From Serratia sp. FDAARGOS_506 (GTDB taxonomy: Bacteria > Pseudomonadota > Gammaproteobacteria > Enterobacterales > Enterobacteriaceae): 64,000 nucleotides of DNA. Where the stretch lies: positions 1,612,001 through 1,676,000 of the forward strand of contig NZ_CP033831.1 in NCBI RefSeq assembly GCF_003812745.1, given 5' to 3'. The notes under the pieces were generated by a model, which worked only from the letters and a program-made list of their open reading frames with translations, made no database searches and was not told the origin of the DNA. Of this stretch, positions 63,340-64,000 are shown piece after piece; position 1 is the first letter of the stretch, and each line of letters starts with the position of its first letter. A program made the translations under genes and the position numbers.

Positions 63340-64000
63340 ATGGACGTCTCCGATCTGCTCGACAGCCTGAATGAAAAACAACGTGAAGCCGTGGCGGCGC
63401 CACGCAGCAACCTGTTGGTTCTGGCCGGGGCGGGCAGCGGCAAGACCCGGGTGCTGGTGCATCGCATCGCCTGGCTGTTGTCGGTCGAGAACTGTTCGCC
63501 GTATTCGATCATGGCGGTGACCTTCACCAACAAGGCGGCGGCGGAAATGCGCCACCGTATCGAACATTTGATCGGCACCAGCCAGGGCGGCATGTGGATC
63601 GGCACCTTCCACGGCCTGGCGCATCGTCTGCTGCGCGCCCACCACCTGGAGGCCAACCTGCCGCAGGATTTCCAAATTCTCGACAGCGACGACCAGCTGC
63701 GGCTGCTCAAGCGCATCATCAAGGCGCTGAACGTCGACGAGAAGCAGTGGCCGCCGCGTCAGGCGATGTGGTACATCAACGGCAAGAAAGACGAGGGCCT
63801 GCGCCCACAGCACGTCGAGACTTACAACAACCCGGTAGAGGCCACCTGGCTGCGCATCTATCAGGCCTATCAGGAAGCCTGCGATCGCGCGGGGCTGGTG
63901 GATTTCGCCGAGCTGCTGCTGCGCGCGCACGAGCTGTGGCTGAACAAGCCGCATATCCTCAACCACTACCGCGAACGTTTCACCAACGTGCTGGTGGACG
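63340..64000 (+). CDS. uvrD: DNA helicase II UvrD (5' part)
   Basis: This SF1 helicase acts in nucleotide excision repair and mismatch repair. The first 220 codons are present; the gene runs off the window. The Q motif LNEKQREAVAAP, Walker A AGAGSGKT, motif Ia [11 protein letters not shown] and IGTFHGLAHRLLRAHH are intact. The SOS control region upstream confirms UvrD over Rep, which is the separate gene at 29052. Confidence 0.97.
   Translation, partial: MDVSDLLDSLNEKQREAVAAPRSNLLVLAGAGSGKTRVLVHRIAWLLSVENCSPYSIMAVTFTNKAAAEMRHRIEHLIGTSQGGMWIGTFHGLAHRLLRAHHLEANLPQDFQILDSDDQLRLLKRIIKALNVDEKQWPPRQAMWYINGKKDEGLRPQHVETYNNPVEATWLRIYQAYQEACDRAGLVDFAELLLRAHELWLNKPHILNHYRERFTNVLVD

Overview
The window is chromosomal DNA of an enterobacterium and most likely Serratia marcescens. 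The ChiA protein at 724-2415 is essentially the well-known 563-residue S. marcescens chitinase A. The other genes are close to their Escherichia coli counterparts in length, motifs and order, with the GC-rich codon use expected of Serratia. Nearly all of it is core genome; I see no prophage, transposon, CRISPR array or toxin-antitoxin locus.

Layout. (1) 1-8763: the last codons of a gene, a tRNA-Pro(UGG), an imperfect tandem repeat carrying the tRNA 3' end, chiA, then the dipeptide ABC transporter operon dppABCDF. (2) 8957-23077: a complete type II cellulose locus, with bcsEFG leftward and bcsRQABZC rightward. These make, export and phosphoethanolamine-modify cellulose under c-di-GMP control. 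(3) 23306-28635: the c-di-GMP phosphodiesterase gene pdeK, dctA and yhjJ. (4) 28661-36159: ppiC (leftward), rep, then gppA-rhlB (leftward), trxA and rho. (5) 36456-49375: the full enterobacterial common antigen (ECA) cluster, from wecA to rffM. (6) 49741-51904: yifK and the argX-hisR-leuT-proM tRNA cluster. (7) 51944-52477: the glmZ small RNA with a sigma-54-type promoter, two GlrR-type sites and an IHF-type site. (8) 52495-59389: hemCDXY leftward, and cyaA divergent from hemC. (9) 59426-64000: cyaY (leftward), lptM, dapF-yigA-xerC-yigB and the start of uvrD.

The genes connect functionally. GlmZ controls GlmS and so the UDP-GlcNAc pool that WecA and WecB draw on. The Bcs machine is driven by c-di-GMP sensed by BcsA and BcsE, with PdeK encoded next door. 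DppA and YifK both carry CA-rich leaders typical of GcvB targets. ChiA and Dpp both serve extracellular nutrient scavenging.

The least ordinary structure is around the two identical tRNA-Pro genes. The copy at 60 sits where E. coli has proK (CGG anticodon). It is followed by a 163-base-offset repeat that contains exactly the last 19 bases of the tRNA, its terminator, and a series of small hairpins. This arrangement resembles the rtT repeats downstream of E. coli tyrT. Part of the same downstream sequence also follows the second copy at 51695. All calls were made by reading the sequence and comparing with remembered families; no database search was run.
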